From Paraburkholderia metrosideri (GTDB lineage: Bacteria; Pseudomonadota; Gammaproteobacteria; Burkholderiales; Burkholderiaceae), in assembly GCF_904848625.1 (NCBI RefSeq), contig NZ_CAJHCP010000001.1, positions 186,001 to 250,000 on the forward strand: DNA of 64,000 nt, read 5' to 3'. Within the stretch, counting starts at the first letter, position 1, and each line of letters begins with the position of its first letter. The notes below the pieces were generated by a model. It ran no database searches, was not told the origin of the DNA, and saw nothing but the letters and a program-made list of their open reading frames with translations. Positions 29,790 to 40,581 of this stretch are shown here, in pieces. The position numbers and the translations under genes were made by a program.

Positions 29790-31682
29790 TTGACACATAC
29801 CCACGACACCGATTCGTCCGAATCCGAGCGCGCCGTTCCGTCGGCACGGGCCGACGAAGCTCGCACCAAGCAAGCGTCGGCCGGCGAGGGCGAGCGCCCC
29901 GCACAGACCGCGGAAGCGGATGGCGAAGACCGTCCGCGCCGCGGCTTGCGTCGCGGGCCGCGCAGCCTGATCGCGCGACGCCGCGCCGGAGCGAAGACGA
30001 AGGGCGCTGAAGGCGCACCCGCGCAAGGCGCGCCGGTCGTCACCGAAGCGCCGCCGGACGGCGAAGTGGTCGCGCAGGTGCGCATGCCGCGCAAAGATGC
30101 GGGCGCCAAGGGCCAAGGCCCGCGCCGCAATGCGGGCAGTGCGAAGCGCGAGGGTGGTCAGCGCGAGGGAGCGCCCCGTGAAGGCCAGCGCGAGCGTCAG
30201 CCGCGTGAAGGTGGTCCGCGTCAGAGCAACCGCCGTGGCGCCGAGACACCGGCAGCACCAGCGGAAGCCGGTCAGGACGACCTCTTCTCTTACGTCACGT
30301 CGCCGGCATTTGACGCTGATAACAGCGCAACGGGCGGCGTGCGCGCGCCGATGCTGCGTCGCGGCAAGCCCGCTGCGCCAAAGCGCGTGCTGGCAGCCGA
30401 CGACGATGCACCGAAACTGCACAAGGTGCTCGCCGAAGCGGGCATGGGTTCGCGACGCGACATGGAAGAACTGATCGTTGCCGGGCGCGTTTCGGTGAAC
30501 GGCGAGCCGGCTCATATCGGCCAGCGCATCATGCCGACCGATCAGGTCCGCATCAACGGCAAGCCGGTCAAGCGCAAGCTGGCCAACAAGCCGCCGCGGG
30601 TGCTGCTGTATCACAAACCGACGGGCGAAATCGTCAGCCATGCCGATCCGGAAGGCCGTGCGTCGGTGTTCGACAAGCTGCCGCCGATGAAAACCGCCAA
30701 GTGGCTCGCGGTTGGCCGCCTCGACTTCAACACTGAAGGTCTGCTGATGCTGACCACATCGGGTGATCTGGCGAACCGTTTCATGCATCCGCGTTATAGC
30801 GTCGAGCGTGAATATGCGGTGCGCGTAGTCGGCGAACTGGCTGAAGGCATGCGTCAAAAGTTGCTGCACGGCGTTGAGCTGGAAGACGGTCCGGCGAACT
30901 TCCTGCGGATTCGCGACGGCGGCGGCGAAGGCACCAATCACTGGTATCACGTCGCGTTGGCTGAAGGGCGTAATCGTGAAGTGCGCCGTATGTTCGAAGC
31001 GGCCGGCCTGATGGTCAGCCGACTGATCCGCACGCGTCACGGCCCGATCTCGCTGCCGAAGGGCCTGAAGCGGGGTCGTTACGAAGAACTCGAAGACAAT
31101 CAGGTGCGTGCGCTGATGGCGTCGGTGGGCCTGAAGGCGCCGGCCGAAGAGCGTGGCAGCCGCAATTCGGCGCCGGAACGTAAGCAGCCGGATCCGATGC
31201 AGACATCGATGGGCTTTATTGGCCGTGAGCCGGTGTTGATGTCGCACAGCCGTTTTGAGCAGCAGCCGCGTGGTCAAGGCCAGGGTCAAGGTCGTCGCGG
31301 TGCGGCGGGCGGCGGTTTTGGCGGCGGCGCCAGCGGTGGCGCTGGCGGTGGGTTCGGCGGCGGTGGTGGTGGCTACGGCAATCGCGGTGCGGGCCGCAGC
31401 GCTGGCGGTGCCGGTGGTTTCGGCGGCTCGATGGGCGGCGGCGCGGCGGGTCCGCGTGGCGGCCGCGAGGTCGACGGCAATCGCGCGCCGTCCGGCAACG
31501 GCAACCGTGCGGGCGGCAGCAAGCGCGCGGCGGGCGGTCCCAATCCTGGTAACGGCGGTGGTAGCCGCGGTCCGGGCGCTAATCGTGGCGGCAACGCGAA
31601 CCGTGGTGCGGGCGGCAATGCCAACCCGGCTGGCGGTAATCGCAGCGGCGGCGCACCGCGCGGCCGCTCGCGTGGCCGTTAA
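29790..31682 (+). CDS. rluB: 23S rRNA pseudouridine synthase RluB with disordered tails
   Basis: 630 residues; makes pseudouridine 2605 in 23S rRNA. The S4 RNA-binding domain starts at about residue 209 ([20 protein letters not shown]) and the catalytic domain carries [13 protein letters not shown] with the catalytic Asp at about 312. Start is TTG 29790, supported by GAGG five bases upstream. The N-terminal 200 residues are Arg/Ala/Glu-rich, and the final 160 are Gly-rich with Arg (RGG-like). Both tails are unusual for the family (usually about 290 residues). A CACGCCCG/CGGGCGTG hairpin (29746-29764) lies just before the gene. Confidence 0.93.
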   Translation: MTHTHDTDSSESERAVPSARADEARTKQASAGEGERPAQTAEADGEDRPRRGLRRGPRSLIARRRAGAKTKGAEGAPAQGAPVVTEAPPDGEVVAQVRMPRKDAGAKGQGPRRNAGSAKREGGQREGAPREGQRERQPREGGPRQSNRRGAETPAAPAEAGQDDLFSYVTSPAFDADNSATGGVRAPMLRRGKPAAPKRVLAADDDAPKLHKVLAEAGMGSRRDMEELIVAGRVSVNGEPAHIGQRIMPTDQVRINGKPVKRKLANKPPRVLLYHKPTGEIVSHADPEGRASVFDKLPPMKTAKWLAVGRLDFNTEGLLMLTTSGDLANRFMHPRYSVEREYAVRVVGELAEGMRQKLLHGVELEDGPANFLRIRDGGGEGTNHWYHVALAEGRNREVRRMFEAAGLMVSRLIRTRHGPISLPKGLKRGRYEELEDNQVRALMASVGLKAPAEERGSRNSAPERKQPDPMQTSMGFIGREPVLMSHSRFEQQPRGQGQGQGRRGAAGGGFGGGASGGAGGGFGGGGGGYGNRGAGRSAGGAGGFGGSMGGGAAGPRGGREVDGNRAPSGNGNRAGGSKRAAGGPNPGNGGGSRGPGANRGGNANRGAGGNANPAGGNRSGGAPRGRSRGR

Positions 31683-31753
31683 GCCTCGCAGCGAAGCCTG
31701 ACCCTTCAACCGCTGGCTAAGCCAGGGCAGTCAGGCAACGCGCTGTAATTGCG

Positions 31754-31809
31754 TGACGGTCGGTCGCTAATCGAATCTACGATTGCTGCGAACGACCGTC
31801 AGATTCGAT
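31754..31809. repeat. Interleaved inverted repeats (pseudoknot-like)
   Basis: Arm A TGACGGTCG (31754-31762) pairs with CGACCGTCA (31793-31801), 9 bp. Arm B ATCGAATCT (31770-31778) pairs with AGATTCGAT (31801-31809), also 9 bp. The order A-B-A'-B' allows an RNA pseudoknot or two mutually exclusive hairpins. It lies 70 bp after rluB. Confidence 0.85.
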
Positions 31810-32006
31810 CGATGAGTGCCACGATTCAGGTAGTACATAAAACCGTGGCGCGGCGGGAAGCAGGCCCAGCCCTGATTTCTCCCGCTGGCAGGACCCCGGC
31901 AGCAATGCCGCCCGAGCCGCCTTGCAAAAGGCTCCGGGAAGCGCCATATCATCGAAAGATTCCCATGAAATCAAGCGGAAATGCGCTTTACGCGGCGTTC
32001 TGCGGT

Positions 32007-32035
32007 TTGCGTTTGTCCTGAAAAATGGCTACAAT
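32007..32035 (+). promoter_or_regulatory. Sigma-70 promoter of the rimP-nusA-infB operon
   Basis: TTGCGT at 32007-32012, a 17-nt spacer and TACAAT at 32030-32035. Transcription would start near 32042, about 60 bases before the terminator at 32100. Confidence 0.65.
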
Positions 32036-32041
32036 CGCGAA

Positions 32042-32124
32042 GTCGCTGGGCGTGCGGCTTTTCATGTGCGGCTCAGGTGCGACCACCGGTAATAAGATGA
32101 TGGGCGTTTAGCCCATTTTTTTTT
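32042..32124 (+). ncRNA. Possible leader RNA ahead of rimP (attenuator)
   Basis: The predicted transcript from the promoter at 32007-32035 would be an ~83-nt leader that ends at an intrinsic terminator before rimP. The 3' end holds ATG-ATG-GGC-GTT-TAG (32097-32111), a four-codon mini-ORF overlapping the terminator stem. Enterobacterial rimP leaders are known as attenuators; no sequence similarity to them was checked. Confidence 0.4.
32100..32124 (+). terminator. Intrinsic terminator upstream of rimP
   Basis: Stem ATGGGC (32100-32105) with GCCCAT (32111-32116), loop GTTTA, nine T at the end. It lies between the predicted operon promoter and rimP, so it must be read through for rimP-nusA-infB expression. 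Confidence 0.85.
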
Positions 32125-32251
32125 GCCGCTCAGTTAATCGTGGTTCGGCATCTCGGGTACGCACGAACGTGCGCCGGCTTGGCGCGCGGCCCGCATTGGT
32201 TGTTTGCAAAACAAGCGGCAGGCTCGCTGCGCGAACATCTAAGAGGGCAAT

Positions 32252-32710
32252 GTGCAACTGACGGAACTGATTGAAACCACGGTCGTGGGACTCGGCTACG
32301 AGCTCGTCGATCTCGAGCGCACCGGGCGCGGCATGATGTGCATTTATATCGACCAGCCGGCCGGCATCGCGATCGAAGACTGCGAGAAAGTCACGCGTCA
32401 GCTCCAGCACGTTCTGACGGTCGAAAATATCGATTACGAGCGGCTTGAAGTGTCGTCGCCGGGACTCGATCGCCCGCTGAAGAAGCTGGCGGATTTCGAA
32501 CGCTTCGCAGGCAGCGAAGTGGTAATCACATTGAAAAAGCCATTGGACGGACGGAAATCGTACCGGGGCATCCTGCATGCTCCGCAAGGCGAAACGATCG
32601 GTCTGGAATTTGAAGGGAAGGAAGGCGCCGCGATGCTCGATTTCACGCTCGCGGACATGGACAAAGCACGCCTCGTTCCGAAAGTTGACTTTAGGAGCCG
32701 CAAACAATGA
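32252..32710 (+). CDS. rimP: Ribosome maturation factor RimP
   Basis: 152 residues; needed for 30S subunit maturation. [20 protein letters not shown] and [21 protein letters not shown] are the family's hallmark segments. The start is GTG at 32252, supported by AAGAGGG upstream. It overlaps nusA by four bases (ATGA). The first gene of the conserved rimP-nusA-infB cluster. Confidence 0.95.
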   Translation: MQLTELIETTVVGLGYELVDLERTGRGMMCIYIDQPAGIAIEDCEKVTRQLQHVLTVENIDYERLEVSSPGLDRPLKKLADFERFAGSEVVITLKKPLDGRKSYRGILHAPQGETIGLEFEGKEGAAMLDFTLADMDKARLVPKVDFRSRKQ

Positions 32711-34182
32711 GTCGCGAAGTGTTGATGCTGGTGGATGCGCTGGCACGCGAGAAGAACGTCGACAAAGACGTGGTATATGCCGCGCTCGAAGCGGCTCTCG
32801 CTTCGGCCTCCAAGAAACTCTTCGAAGAAGACGCGGACATCCGCGTCCACATCGACCGTGAAAGCGGCGAGCACGAAACGTTTCGCCGCTGGAAAGTGGT
32901 GCCGGACGAAGCCGGTTTGCAGGAACCGGATCAGGAAATTCTGCTGTTCGAAGCACGTGAGCAGCAACCCGAGATTCAACTCGACGAGTTCATCGAAGAA
33001 CCGGTGCCGTCGATCGAGTTCGGCCGTATTGGTGCGCAGGCTGCAAAGCAGGTCATCCTGCAGAAGGTCCGCGACGCAGAACGCGAGCAGATCCTGAATG
33101 ACTTCCTCGAGCGCGGCGAGCACATCATGACCGGCTCGGTGAAGCGCCTCGACAAGGGCAATTTCATCGTCGAAACCGGCCGTGTCGAAGCGCTGCTGCG
33201 CCGCGATCAGCTGATTCCGAAGGAAAACCTGCGCGTGGGCGACCGCGTGCGCGCCTATATCGCCAAGGTCGATCGCACCGCTCGCGGTCCGCAGATCGAG
33301 CTGTCGCGTACGGCGCCCGAATTCCTGATGAAGCTGTTCGAGATGGAAGTGCCGGAAATCGAGCAGGGCCTGCTGGAAATCAAAGCAGCCGCTCGTGATC
33401 CGGGCGTGCGCGCCAAGATCGGCGTGGTCGCTTACGACAAACGCATCGATCCGATCGGCACTTGCGTGGGTATTCGTGGTTCGCGCGTGCAGGCTGTGCG
33501 CAACGAGCTCGGTGGCGAAAACGTCGACATCGTGCTATGGTCGGAAGATCCCGCACAGTTCGTGATCGGCGCGCTCGCGCCGGCAGCCGTCCAGTCGATC
33601 GTCGTCGATGAAGAAAAGCATTCGATGGACGTCGTCGTAGACGAAAACGAACTGGCGGTCGCGATCGGCCGCAGCGGCCAGAACGTGCGTCTTGCCAGCG
33701 AACTCACCGGCTGGCAGATCAACATCATGACGCCGGACGAATCTGCGCAAAAGCAGAATCAGGAACGCGGCGTACTGCGTGACCTGTTCATGGCGCGTCT
33801 CGATGTCGACGAAGAAGTTGCCGACATCCTGATCGACGAAGGCTTTACGAGCCTCGAAGAGATCGCTTATGTGCCGCTCAACGAAATGCTCGAAATCGAA
33901 GCATTCGACGAAGACACCGTTCACGAACTGCGTAACCGCTCGCGCGACGCGTTGCTGACGCAAGCTATCGCGAACGAAGAAAAGGTCGAAAATGTAGCGC
34001 TCGACCTGAAGAGCCTGGACGGCATGGATGCCGACCTGCTCGCAAAGCTGGCTGAACATCAGGTGCAGACGCGCGACGAACTCGCCGAACTGGCCGTAGA
34101 TGAACTGGTCGAGATGACCGGAATGGAAGAGGATGCCGCTAAGGCGTTGATCATGAAAGCACGTGAACACTGGTTCCAGTGA
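32707..34182 (+). CDS. nusA: Transcription termination/antitermination factor NusA
   Basis: 491 residues. N-terminal RNA-polymerase-binding domain (residues 1-130), S1 domain from about 135, two KH domains (residues 200-345, with [20 protein letters not shown] and [19 protein letters not shown]), and two C-terminal acidic repeats (ending [16 protein letters not shown] and onward). It is translated right after rimP. As in other bacteria it may govern read-through at the leader terminator, giving autoregulation; that last point is inference. Confidence 0.97.
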   Translation: MSREVLMLVDALAREKNVDKDVVYAALEAALASASKKLFEEDADIRVHIDRESGEHETFRRWKVVPDEAGLQEPDQEILLFEAREQQPEIQLDEFIEEPVPSIEFGRIGAQAAKQVILQKVRDAEREQILNDFLERGEHIMTGSVKRLDKGNFIVETGRVEALLRRDQLIPKENLRVGDRVRAYIAKVDRTARGPQIELSRTAPEFLMKLFEMEVPEIEQGLLEIKAAARDPGVRAKIGVVAYDKRIDPIGTCVGIRGSRVQAVRNELGGENVDIVLWSEDPAQFVIGALAPAAVQSIVVDEEKHSMDVVVDENELAVAIGRSGQNVRLASELTGWQINIMTPDESAQKQNQERGVLRDLFMARLDVDEEVADILIDEGFTSLEEIAYVPLNEMLEIEAFDEDTVHELRNRSRDALLTQAIANEEKVENVALDLKSLDGMDADLLAKLAEHQVQTRDELAELAVDELVEMTGMEEDAAKALIMKAREHWFQ

Positions 34183-34276
34183 GAAATGACCATGGCGCAC
34201 TAAATTGAACGCGGCCGTCAGGCCGCATGACCCGATGCTAACCGCAAGGAATCGGTCCTTGCATTAAGAGGAATGA

Positions 34277-37240
34277 ATGGCGAGTAACAACGTAGCCCAA
34301 TTTGCCGCGGAACTGAAAATGCCTGCAGGCGTGCTGCTCGAGCAGCTGCAGGCGGCGGGCGTCACAAAAGCGAGTGAAGACGACAGCTTGTCCGAGACGG
34401 ACAAGGCGCGTCTGCTCGACCACTTGCGCAAGTCTCACGGCTCGACTGATGCGGACAAGCGCAAGATCACGCTGACGAAACGGCATACGTCGGAGATCAA
34501 ACAATCCGACGCGACGGGCAAAGCTCGCACCATTCAGGTCGAGGTGCGTAAGAAGCGTACTTTCGTCCGCCGAGACGAAGCCTCGGCCGAAGGCGGGGAA
34601 GCATCGAATCATGTGGCCGAAGCCGAGGTCGACGACCTCGAACTTCAGCGTCGTGAAGAGGAAGCTCGTCACGAAGCTGAGCTGCTCGAAAAGCAGGCTC
34701 AGGAGCTGAAGGCGCGTCAGGAACAACTCGAACGCGAAGAAGCCGAACGTCAGGCGCGGGAAGAGGCGGCTGAAGCCGAGCGTCGTCGCGCTGAAGAAGA
34801 AGCGGCGAAGAAGCGCGCGGCGGCTGCGGCTGCCGAGGCAGCAGTTCGCGAGAAAGCCCAGCAGGCGGCGCAAGTTGCCCAGCCGGTGGCAGCGAAGGCT
34901 GAACCGGTTGCTGTCAAGGCAGCGGAGCCGGTGGTCGCAAAGGAAAGCGAGCAGGACGACGAGCGCGCAGCGGCCGAACGTGCTGCACAACGCGAAGCCG
35001 CCAAGAAGGCAGAAGACGCAGCGCGTCAGGCTGCCGACAAGGCACGCGCCGAGCAGGAACAGATCGCCAAGCGTCGTGCAGCGGCTGAAGCTGAAGCAGC
35101 GGCTATCCGCGAAATGATGAACACGCCGCGCAAGGCGCAGGTCAAGGCGCCGGAACCGGCACCGAAGCCCGCTGAGCCGGCCAAGGCCGCAGAAGCCAAG
35201 GGTACGCTGCACAAGCCGGCACGTCCGGCAGGTGAAGCAGCGGCGCGTCCGGCTGCGAAGAAGCCGGCTGCTGCGGCTCCGGCAGCCACGACCACGCCGT
35301 CCGCTGGCGACAAGAAGAAGCCTGGCGGCGGCAAGGGCGGCTGGCAGGACGACGCAGCGAAGCGCCGTGGCATCAAGACGCGTGGCGACACGAGCGGCGG
35401 TGTGGATCGCGGCTGGCGCGGCGGCCCGAAGGGTCGCGGCAAGCACCAGGATCAGAACACGACGTTCCAGGCGCCGACCGAACCGATCGTCCGTGAAGTG
35501 CACGTGCCGGAAACCATTACGGTTGCCGACCTGGCGCACAAGATGTCCGTGAAGGCGTCGGAAGTCATCAAGTCGATGATGAAGCTCGGCCAGATGGTCA
35601 CGATCAATCAGATGCTGGACCAGGAAACGGCGATGATCATCGTCGAGGAACTGGGCCACCACGCGGTTGCGGCCAAGCTGGACGATCCGGAAGCAATGCT
35701 GGTCGAAGGCGAAGTGTCGGATGCGGAAGCTCTGCCGCGTCCGCCGGTCGTCACGGTCATGGGTCACGTCGACCACGGCAAGACCTCGCTGCTCGACTAC
35801 ATCCGCCGCGCGAAGGTTGCAGCGGGTGAAGCCGGTGGCATTACGCAGCACATTGGCGCTTACCACGTCGAAACGCCGCGTGGCGTGATTACGTTCCTCG
35901 ACACGCCGGGTCACGAAGCCTTTACGGCAATGCGTGCCCGTGGTGCGAAGGCAACTGACATCGTGATTCTGGTGGTCGCAGCCGACGACGGTGTGATGCC
36001 GCAGACGAAGGAAGCGATTGCCCACGCGAAGGCTGGCGGCGTGCCGCTCGTCGTCGCGATCAACAAGATCGACAAGCCGGATGCGAATCTGGAACGCGTC
36101 AAGCAGGAACTCGTCGCGGAAGGCGTTGTGCCGGAAGAATACGGTGGCGAATCGCCGTTCGTACCGGTGTCGGCAAAGACCGGCGCAGGTATCGACGATC
36201 TGCTCGAAAACGTGTTGCTGCAAGCCGAAGTGCTGGAACTGAAGGCACCGGTCGACGCACCGGCCAAGGGTCTGGTTATCGAAGCGAAGCTCGATAAGGG
36301 TAAGGGTCCGGTTGCAACGATCCTGGTCCAGTCGGGTACGTTGAATCGTGGCGATGTGGTGCTGGCAGGTAGCGCTTACGGTCGTGTGCGAGCCATGCTC
36401 GACGAAACCGGCAAGCCGACCAAGTCCGCTGGCCCGTCGATCCCGGTTGAAATTCAGGGTCTGTCGGAAGTCCCGCAAGCAGGCGAAGAAGTCATCGTCA
36501 TGCCGGACGACCGCAAGGCACGTGAAGTCGCGCTGTTCCGTCAAGGCAAGTTCCGCGACGTCAAGCTGGCCAAGCAACAGGCCGCAAAGCTCGAGAACAT
36601 GCTGGAACAGATGGGCGAAGGCGAAGTGGCATACATGCCGCTCATCGTCAAAGCCGACGTGCAGGGTTCGCAGGAAGCGCTGGTGCAGTCGCTGCTCAAG
36701 CTCTCGACCGACGAAGTGCGCGTGCAGATCGTGCACGGCGCGGTGGGTGGCATCAGCGAGTCCGACGTCAATCTGGCAACGGCATCGAAGGCGGTCATCA
36801 TCGGCTTCAACACCCGTGCGGATGCGCAGGCTCGCAAGCTGGCGGAATCTAACGGCGTCGATATTCGCTACTACAACATCATCTATGACGCAGTGGATGA
36901 CGTGAAGGCCGCGATGTCGGGCATGCTGGCACCGGAGAAGCGCGAAGTCGTGACGGGTACCGTCGAAGTGCGTCAGGTCTTCAAGGTACCGAAGATCGGT
37001 GCAGTGGCCGGCTGTATGGTCACGGACGGTTTCGTCAAGCGCTCGTCGTCGGTGCGCGTGTTGCGCAACAACGTCGTCATCTTCACGGGCGAGCTCGATT
37101 CGCTCAAGCGCTTCAAGGACGACGTCAAGGAAGTCCGTCAGGGCTTCGAGTGCGGTATGTCGATCAAGAACTTCAACGATATCGTCGAAGGCGATCAGTT
37201 CGAAGTCTTCGAGATCACCGAAGTCGCGCGTACGTTGTAA
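34277..37240 (+). CDS. infB: Translation initiation factor IF-2
   Basis: 987 residues. It has an N-terminal subdomain, then a long Ala/Glu/Lys-rich linker (about residues 110-360) with heavily charged, coiled-coil-like repeats, then the G domain ([19 protein letters not shown] near residue 495, [21 protein letters not shown]), and C-terminal domains ending in [18 protein letters not shown]. It positions initiator tRNA on the 30S subunit. AAGAGGA precedes the ATG. A perfect 16-bp terminator hairpin follows the gene. Confidence 0.97.
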   Translation: MASNNVAQFAAELKMPAGVLLEQLQAAGVTKASEDDSLSETDKARLLDHLRKSHGSTDADKRKITLTKRHTSEIKQSDATGKARTIQVEVRKKRTFVRRDEASAEGGEASNHVAEAEVDDLELQRREEEARHEAELLEKQAQELKARQEQLEREEAERQAREEAAEAERRRAEEEAAKKRAAAAAAEAAVREKAQQAAQVAQPVAAKAEPVAVKAAEPVVAKESEQDDERAAAERAAQREAAKKAEDAARQAADKARAEQEQIAKRRAAAEAEAAAIREMMNTPRKAQVKAPEPAPKPAEPAKAAEAKGTLHKPARPAGEAAARPAAKKPAAAAPAATTTPSAGDKKKPGGGKGGWQDDAAKRRGIKTRGDTSGGVDRGWRGGPKGRGKHQDQNTTFQAPTEPIVREVHVPETITVADLAHKMSVKASEVIKSMMKLGQMVTINQMLDQETAMIIVEELGHHAVAAKLDDPEAMLVEGEVSDAEALPRPPVVTVMGHVDHGKTSLLDYIRRAKVAAGEAGGITQHIGAYHVETPRGVITFLDTPGHEAFTAMRARGAKATDIVILVVAADDGVMPQTKEAIAHAKAGGVPLVVAINKIDKPDANLERVKQELVAEGVVPEEYGGESPFVPVSAKTGAGIDDLLENVLLQAEVLELKAPVDAPAKGLVIEAKLDKGKGPVATILVQSGTLNRGDVVLAGSAYGRVRAMLDETGKPTKSAGPSIPVEIQGLSEVPQAGEEVIVMPDDRKAREVALFRQGKFRDVKLAKQQAAKLENMLEQMGEGEVAYMPLIVKADVQGSQEALVQSLLKLSTDEVRVQIVHGAVGGISESDVNLATASKAVIIGFNTRADAQARKLAESNGVDIRYYNIIYDAVDDVKAAMSGMLAPEKREVVTGTVEVRQVFKVPKIGAVAGCMVTDGFVKRSSSVRVLRNNVVIFTGELDSLKRFKDDVKEVRQGFECGMSIKNFNDIVEGDQFEVFEITEVARTL

Positions 37241-37257
37241 TTCACGCGGCACGGCTC

Positions 37258-37302
37258 AACGGGCGGAGCGGGCTTTAACGCCCGCTCCGCCCGTTGTTTT
37301 TG
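37258..37302 (+). terminator. Strong terminator between infB and rbfA
   Basis: A perfect 16-bp stem, AACGGGCGGAGCGGGC (37258-37273) with its complement at 37280-37295, loop TTTAAC, followed by TTGTTTTTGG. It splits the infB and rbfA-truB transcripts or makes rbfA depend on read-through. Confidence 0.85.
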
Positions 37303-37432
37303 GGGCCGCCGTTTCGCGCAGGCCGGCTTTCTGCTCATCGGGCCATTTGCCTGTTGCCCGCCTTGGCCAGCCATACAGCCACGGCCGCGCGAACAACTTT
37401 TTTGCATCCGCCAGATCGGATCACACAACACC

Positions 37433-37798
37433 ATGCCTAAGAAACGTACTTCCCCTAATCGCAACGTGCAGATCGCCGATCAGATCCAGCGCGATCTGTC
37501 CGAGTTGCTGCGCGAGGTCAAAGACCCGCGCATCGGCATCGTCACGATTCAGAGCGTCGAACTGACGCCGGACTACGCGCACGCGAAGGTCTTCTTCACG
37601 ACGTTGACCGGCGACCCGCAGCAGACTCTCGAAGCGCTGATTCACGCGGCCGGCCATCTGCACAATCAGCTGTTCAAGCGCTTGCACATTCATACCGTGC
37701 CGACGCTGCATTTTCACTACGACAAGACGATTGAACGGGCGGTTGAGATGTCACGTCTGATCGATGAAGCGAACGCTTCTCGCGCGAAAGAAGACTGA
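37433..37798 (+). CDS. rbfA: Ribosome-binding factor A
   Basis: 121 residues, a single KH-like domain that binds the 30S subunit during maturation and cold adaptation. Signatures: [44 protein letters not shown] (conserved strand-turn), and [17 protein letters not shown]. The usual position is between infB and truB. No ribosome site is seen, and a terminator-like stem lies upstream. Confidence 0.95.
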   Translation: MPKKRTSPNRNVQIADQIQRDLSELLREVKDPRIGIVTIQSVELTPDYAHAKVFFTTLTGDPQQTLEALIHAAGHLHNQLFKRLHIHTVPTLHFHYDKTIERAVEMSRLIDEANASRAKED

Positions 37799-37903
37799 GT
37801 GCGGTGTTAGCCGCGGTCGTGGTCGTGGTTGCCAGGCGCAACCGGCAACGCGCCGCTGTTTAGTGCTGTTTTCCGAATCCATCGAAGTCTCTGCTTTTCT
37901 GAC

Positions 37904-38839
37904 ATGACCGCACCTCAACGCCCCCGCGTGCCGCGCCGCGCGCTCGACGGCGTGCTCTTGCTCGACAAGCCGCTCGGCCTGTCGAGCAACGACGCGCTAA
38001 TCCGCGCGAAGCGTCTCTATCTGGCAAAAAAGGCGGGCCACACCGGCACGCTCGATCCGCTCGCGACTGGCCTGCTGCCGCTGTGTTTTGGCGAAGCCAC
38101 CAAGTTTTCGCAAGACCTGCTTGAAGCCGACAAGACCTACGAGGCCACCATGCGCCTCGGTATCCGCACGACCACCGGCGACGCCGAAGGCGAAGCGATC
38201 GACACGCGCGAAGTGACATGCGACGAGGCGGCGGTGCAGGCGGCTTTGCCGGAATTCGTCGGCGAGATCATCCAGATTCCGCCGATGTATTCGGCGCTCA
38301 AATGCGACGGCAAGCCGCTGTACGAGTACGCGCGCGCGGGTCAGACAGTTGAGCGGGAAGGGCGTCAGGTGACAATCCTCAAGCTTGAATTGCTCGCGTG
38401 CGCTCTGCCGGACGTGACGTTTCGCGTGACGTGCAGCAAGGGTACTTACGTGCGCACGCTGGCTGAGGATATCGGCGAGGCACTGGGGTGTGGCGCGCAT
38501 CTGGTCGCGTTGCGACGTACCGGCGTCGGGGCGCTGACGCTTGAAAATTCGGTGACGCTCGACGCATTGTCTGACGCCACCGAAGCCGAACGCGACACCT
38601 GGCTGCAACCGGTGGATGCGTTGCTGTCGACCTTTCCGAGTATCGAGTTGAACGAAGACGAAACGCGGCGGTTTTTGCATGGCCAGCGGCTAAAGCTTTC
38701 GGAATTGACCATTTCCGGCGATGCTGTCAATGCGCCCCGAGTGCGGGTGTATGCCGCGCAAGGCAGGCTGTTGGGCGTTGCGAAGCAAGGCGAGGGCGTG
38801 CTGGCGCCTGAACGGCTGGTGGTGACCACAGCGAGCTAA
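37904..38839 (+). CDS. truB: tRNA pseudouridine(55) synthase TruB
   Basis: 311 residues; converts U55 of tRNAs. GVLLLDKPLGLSSNDALIR and KAGHTGTLDPLATGLLPLC hold the catalytic Asp at about residue 51. YEATMRLGIRTTTGDAEGE, IPPMYSALKCDGKPLYEYAR and CSKGTYVRTLAEDIGEALG follow, then a PUA-like C-terminal domain. ATG 37904 is used because family sequence starts there; an open extension of 25 codons lies upstream. It ends close to a bidirectional terminator. Confidence 0.96.
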   Translation: MTAPQRPRVPRRALDGVLLLDKPLGLSSNDALIRAKRLYLAKKAGHTGTLDPLATGLLPLCFGEATKFSQDLLEADKTYEATMRLGIRTTTGDAEGEAIDTREVTCDEAAVQAALPEFVGEIIQIPPMYSALKCDGKPLYEYARAGQTVEREGRQVTILKLELLACALPDVTFRVTCSKGTYVRTLAEDIGEALGCGAHLVALRRTGVGALTLENSVTLDALSDATEAERDTWLQPVDALLSTFPSIELNEDETRRFLHGQRLKLSELTISGDAVNAPRVRVYAAQGRLLGVAKQGEGVLAPERLVVTTAS

Positions 38840-38910
38840 GGCCGCCATCACGCGCGCTGGGCTATCTCACAGGTAACCTGCGCCAGCCATGGCGCGTGGC
38901 GACAAAGAAA

Positions 38911-38947
38911 AAAGGCGGGGCCGCTCGAAAGCGGTCCCGCCTTTTTT
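38911..38947. terminator. Bidirectional terminator between truB and emrB
   Basis: Stem GGCGGGGCCGCT (38914-38925) with AGCGGTCCCGCC (38930-38941), one G-U-type mismatch, flanked by A- and T-rich runs. It serves both convergent genes. Confidence 0.88.
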
Positions 38948-38982
38948 CATACTGTTGCCAGATCAACCCGGCAACGCGAACT

Positions 38983-40545
38983 TCAATGCGCTGCAGCCGC
39001 CGCGGCACCTGCATCACCACCGGCGCGCTCGGGCTTGGTGATCCAGATCAACGCAATCAGCGCCACGAAAATTCCCGCCGACATGTAGAACAGATCGTTC
39101 ACACCCAACTGCGCGGCCTGTTGCGTGGCCATGGTGTTAAACAGCCCGTACGCCTGCGACTGACTAAAACCCGCCGCACCCATTTGCCGGATCGACTGAT
39201 CGAACACCGGGTTGTACACATTGGCCTGTGCGGCCAGTCGCGCGTGGTGCACGATCGTGCGGTGATCCCATGCGGTCTGGAAAATCGATGTGCCAATACC
39301 GCCGCACATGATCCGCACAAAATTCGACAAGCCCGACGCCGCCGGAATCCGGTTGCCCGGCAACCCCGACAGCGTGATCGACACTAGCGGGATAAAGAAC
39401 CCGGCCATGCCGATACCCTGAATCAACGTGGGAATCAGCAGCGAATTGGTGTCGACACCGGTCGTATAACGCGAGCGCATCCAGAAACACAACGCGAACA
39501 CGAGGAACGACAGCGTCGCGATATAGCGCGGGTCGGTGCGCGGCAAAATCTTGCCCGTGATCGGCGACAACAGCACCGCAAACAGGCCGACTGGCGCCAT
39601 CACCAAGCCGGCTTCGGTCGCGGTGTAGCCGATATCGGTTTGCAGCCACAGCGGCAGCAGGACGAGATTGCCGAAGTAAAGCCCATAACCGATGGACAGC
39701 GCGATGGTGCCGCCCGTGAAGTTACGCCGGCCGAACAGCGACAGATCGACCACCGGATGCTCGGCCGTCAATTCCCACACGATGAAGAACGCCAACGCAA
39801 TGACCGCCACGAGCGCCAGCACGACGACGGTCGTCGACGAGAACCAGTCGAGGTCCTTGCCCTTATCCAGCATGACCTGCAGCGAGCCGACCCAGACGAT
39901 CAGCAGCCCGAGACCGACGCCGTCGATCGGTGCCTTCCTGATCACCGAATCGCGGTTACGGAAGATCGTCCACGTCGCCGCGGCCGCAATCATGCCGACC
40001 GGAATGTTGACGTAGAAGATCCACGGCCACGAGATGTTGTCCGAAATCCAGCCGCCGAGAATCGGCCCGGCCACTGGCGCAATCAACGTGGTCATTGCCC
40101 ACATCGATAACGCCATCGGCGCTTTCGCGCGTGGATAGCTGGCGAGCAGCAGCGTTTGCGACAGCGGGATCATCGGACCGGCGACCGCGCCTTGCAGCAC
40201 GCGCGACGCCAGCAGGAACGGCAGGGTGGGCGCGAGGCCGCACAGCCACGACGAGATCACGAACAGCACGATCGACGCCATGAACAGACGCACCTGGCCA
40301 ATACGGTCGGTGAGCCAGCCCGTCAGCGGCACGGAGATCGCGTTGGCGACCGCGAACGACGTGATGACCCACGTGCCCTGGTCGGACGACACGCCGAGAT
40401 CACCGGAAATCGACGGGATCGATACGTTGGCAATCGACGTGTCGAGCACGTTCATGAAAACGGCGAGCGACACCGCGATGGTGCCGATCACCAGTTGCGC
40501 GCCCTCGAGCGGCGGATGAGGGACTTGCGCCTGAGCCTGAGCCAT
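38983..40545 (-). CDS. emrB: DHA2-family multidrug MFS transporter (EmrB type)
   Basis: 520 residues, about 14 membrane helices (DHA2/EmrB type). VFMNVLDTSIANVSIPSISG in TM1 is the family signature, followed by SLWAMTTLIAPVAGPILGGW (motif C). It pumps hydrophobic drugs or phenolic compounds with the EmrA-type adaptor and the outer-membrane factor encoded upstream. The last gene of the operon, ending at a bidirectional terminator. Confidence 0.93.
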   Translation of the reverse strand: MAQAQAQVPHPPLEGAQLVIGTIAVSLAVFMNVLDTSIANVSIPSISGDLGVSSDQGTWVITSFAVANAISVPLTGWLTDRIGQVRLFMASIVLFVISSWLCGLAPTLPFLLASRVLQGAVAGPMIPLSQTLLLASYPRAKAPMALSMWAMTTLIAPVAGPILGGWISDNISWPWIFYVNIPVGMIAAAATWTIFRNRDSVIRKAPIDGVGLGLLIVWVGSLQVMLDKGKDLDWFSSTTVVVLALVAVIALAFFIVWELTAEHPVVDLSLFGRRNFTGGTIALSIGYGLYFGNLVLLPLWLQTDIGYTATEAGLVMAPVGLFAVLLSPITGKILPRTDPRYIATLSFLVFALCFWMRSRYTTGVDTNSLLIPTLIQGIGMAGFFIPLVSITLSGLPGNRIPAASGLSNFVRIMCGGIGTSIFQTAWDHRTIVHHARLAAQANVYNPVFDQSIRQMGAAGFSQSQAYGLFNTMATQQAAQLGVNDLFYMSAGIFVALIALIWITKPERAGGDAGAAAAAAH

Positions 40546-40581
40546 TAAAAAAGCCTTGTTTGAATCGTCAAGCGGCGGGGA

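Larger units (their letters stand above)
31683..32251. other. Control region of the rimP operon and 3' region of rluB
   Basis: 569 bases. Contains the interleaved inverted repeats at 31754-31809, the promoter at 32007-32035, and the terminator at 32100-32124. No protein gene or known RNA is visible elsewhere in it. Confidence 0.6.

Noticed and set aside
34238..37252. A 1004-codon minus-strand open frame over infB
   Set aside because: It is a shadow of infB, whose product shows all IF-2 motifs. The minus product is Arg/His/Leu-rich and has no family features.
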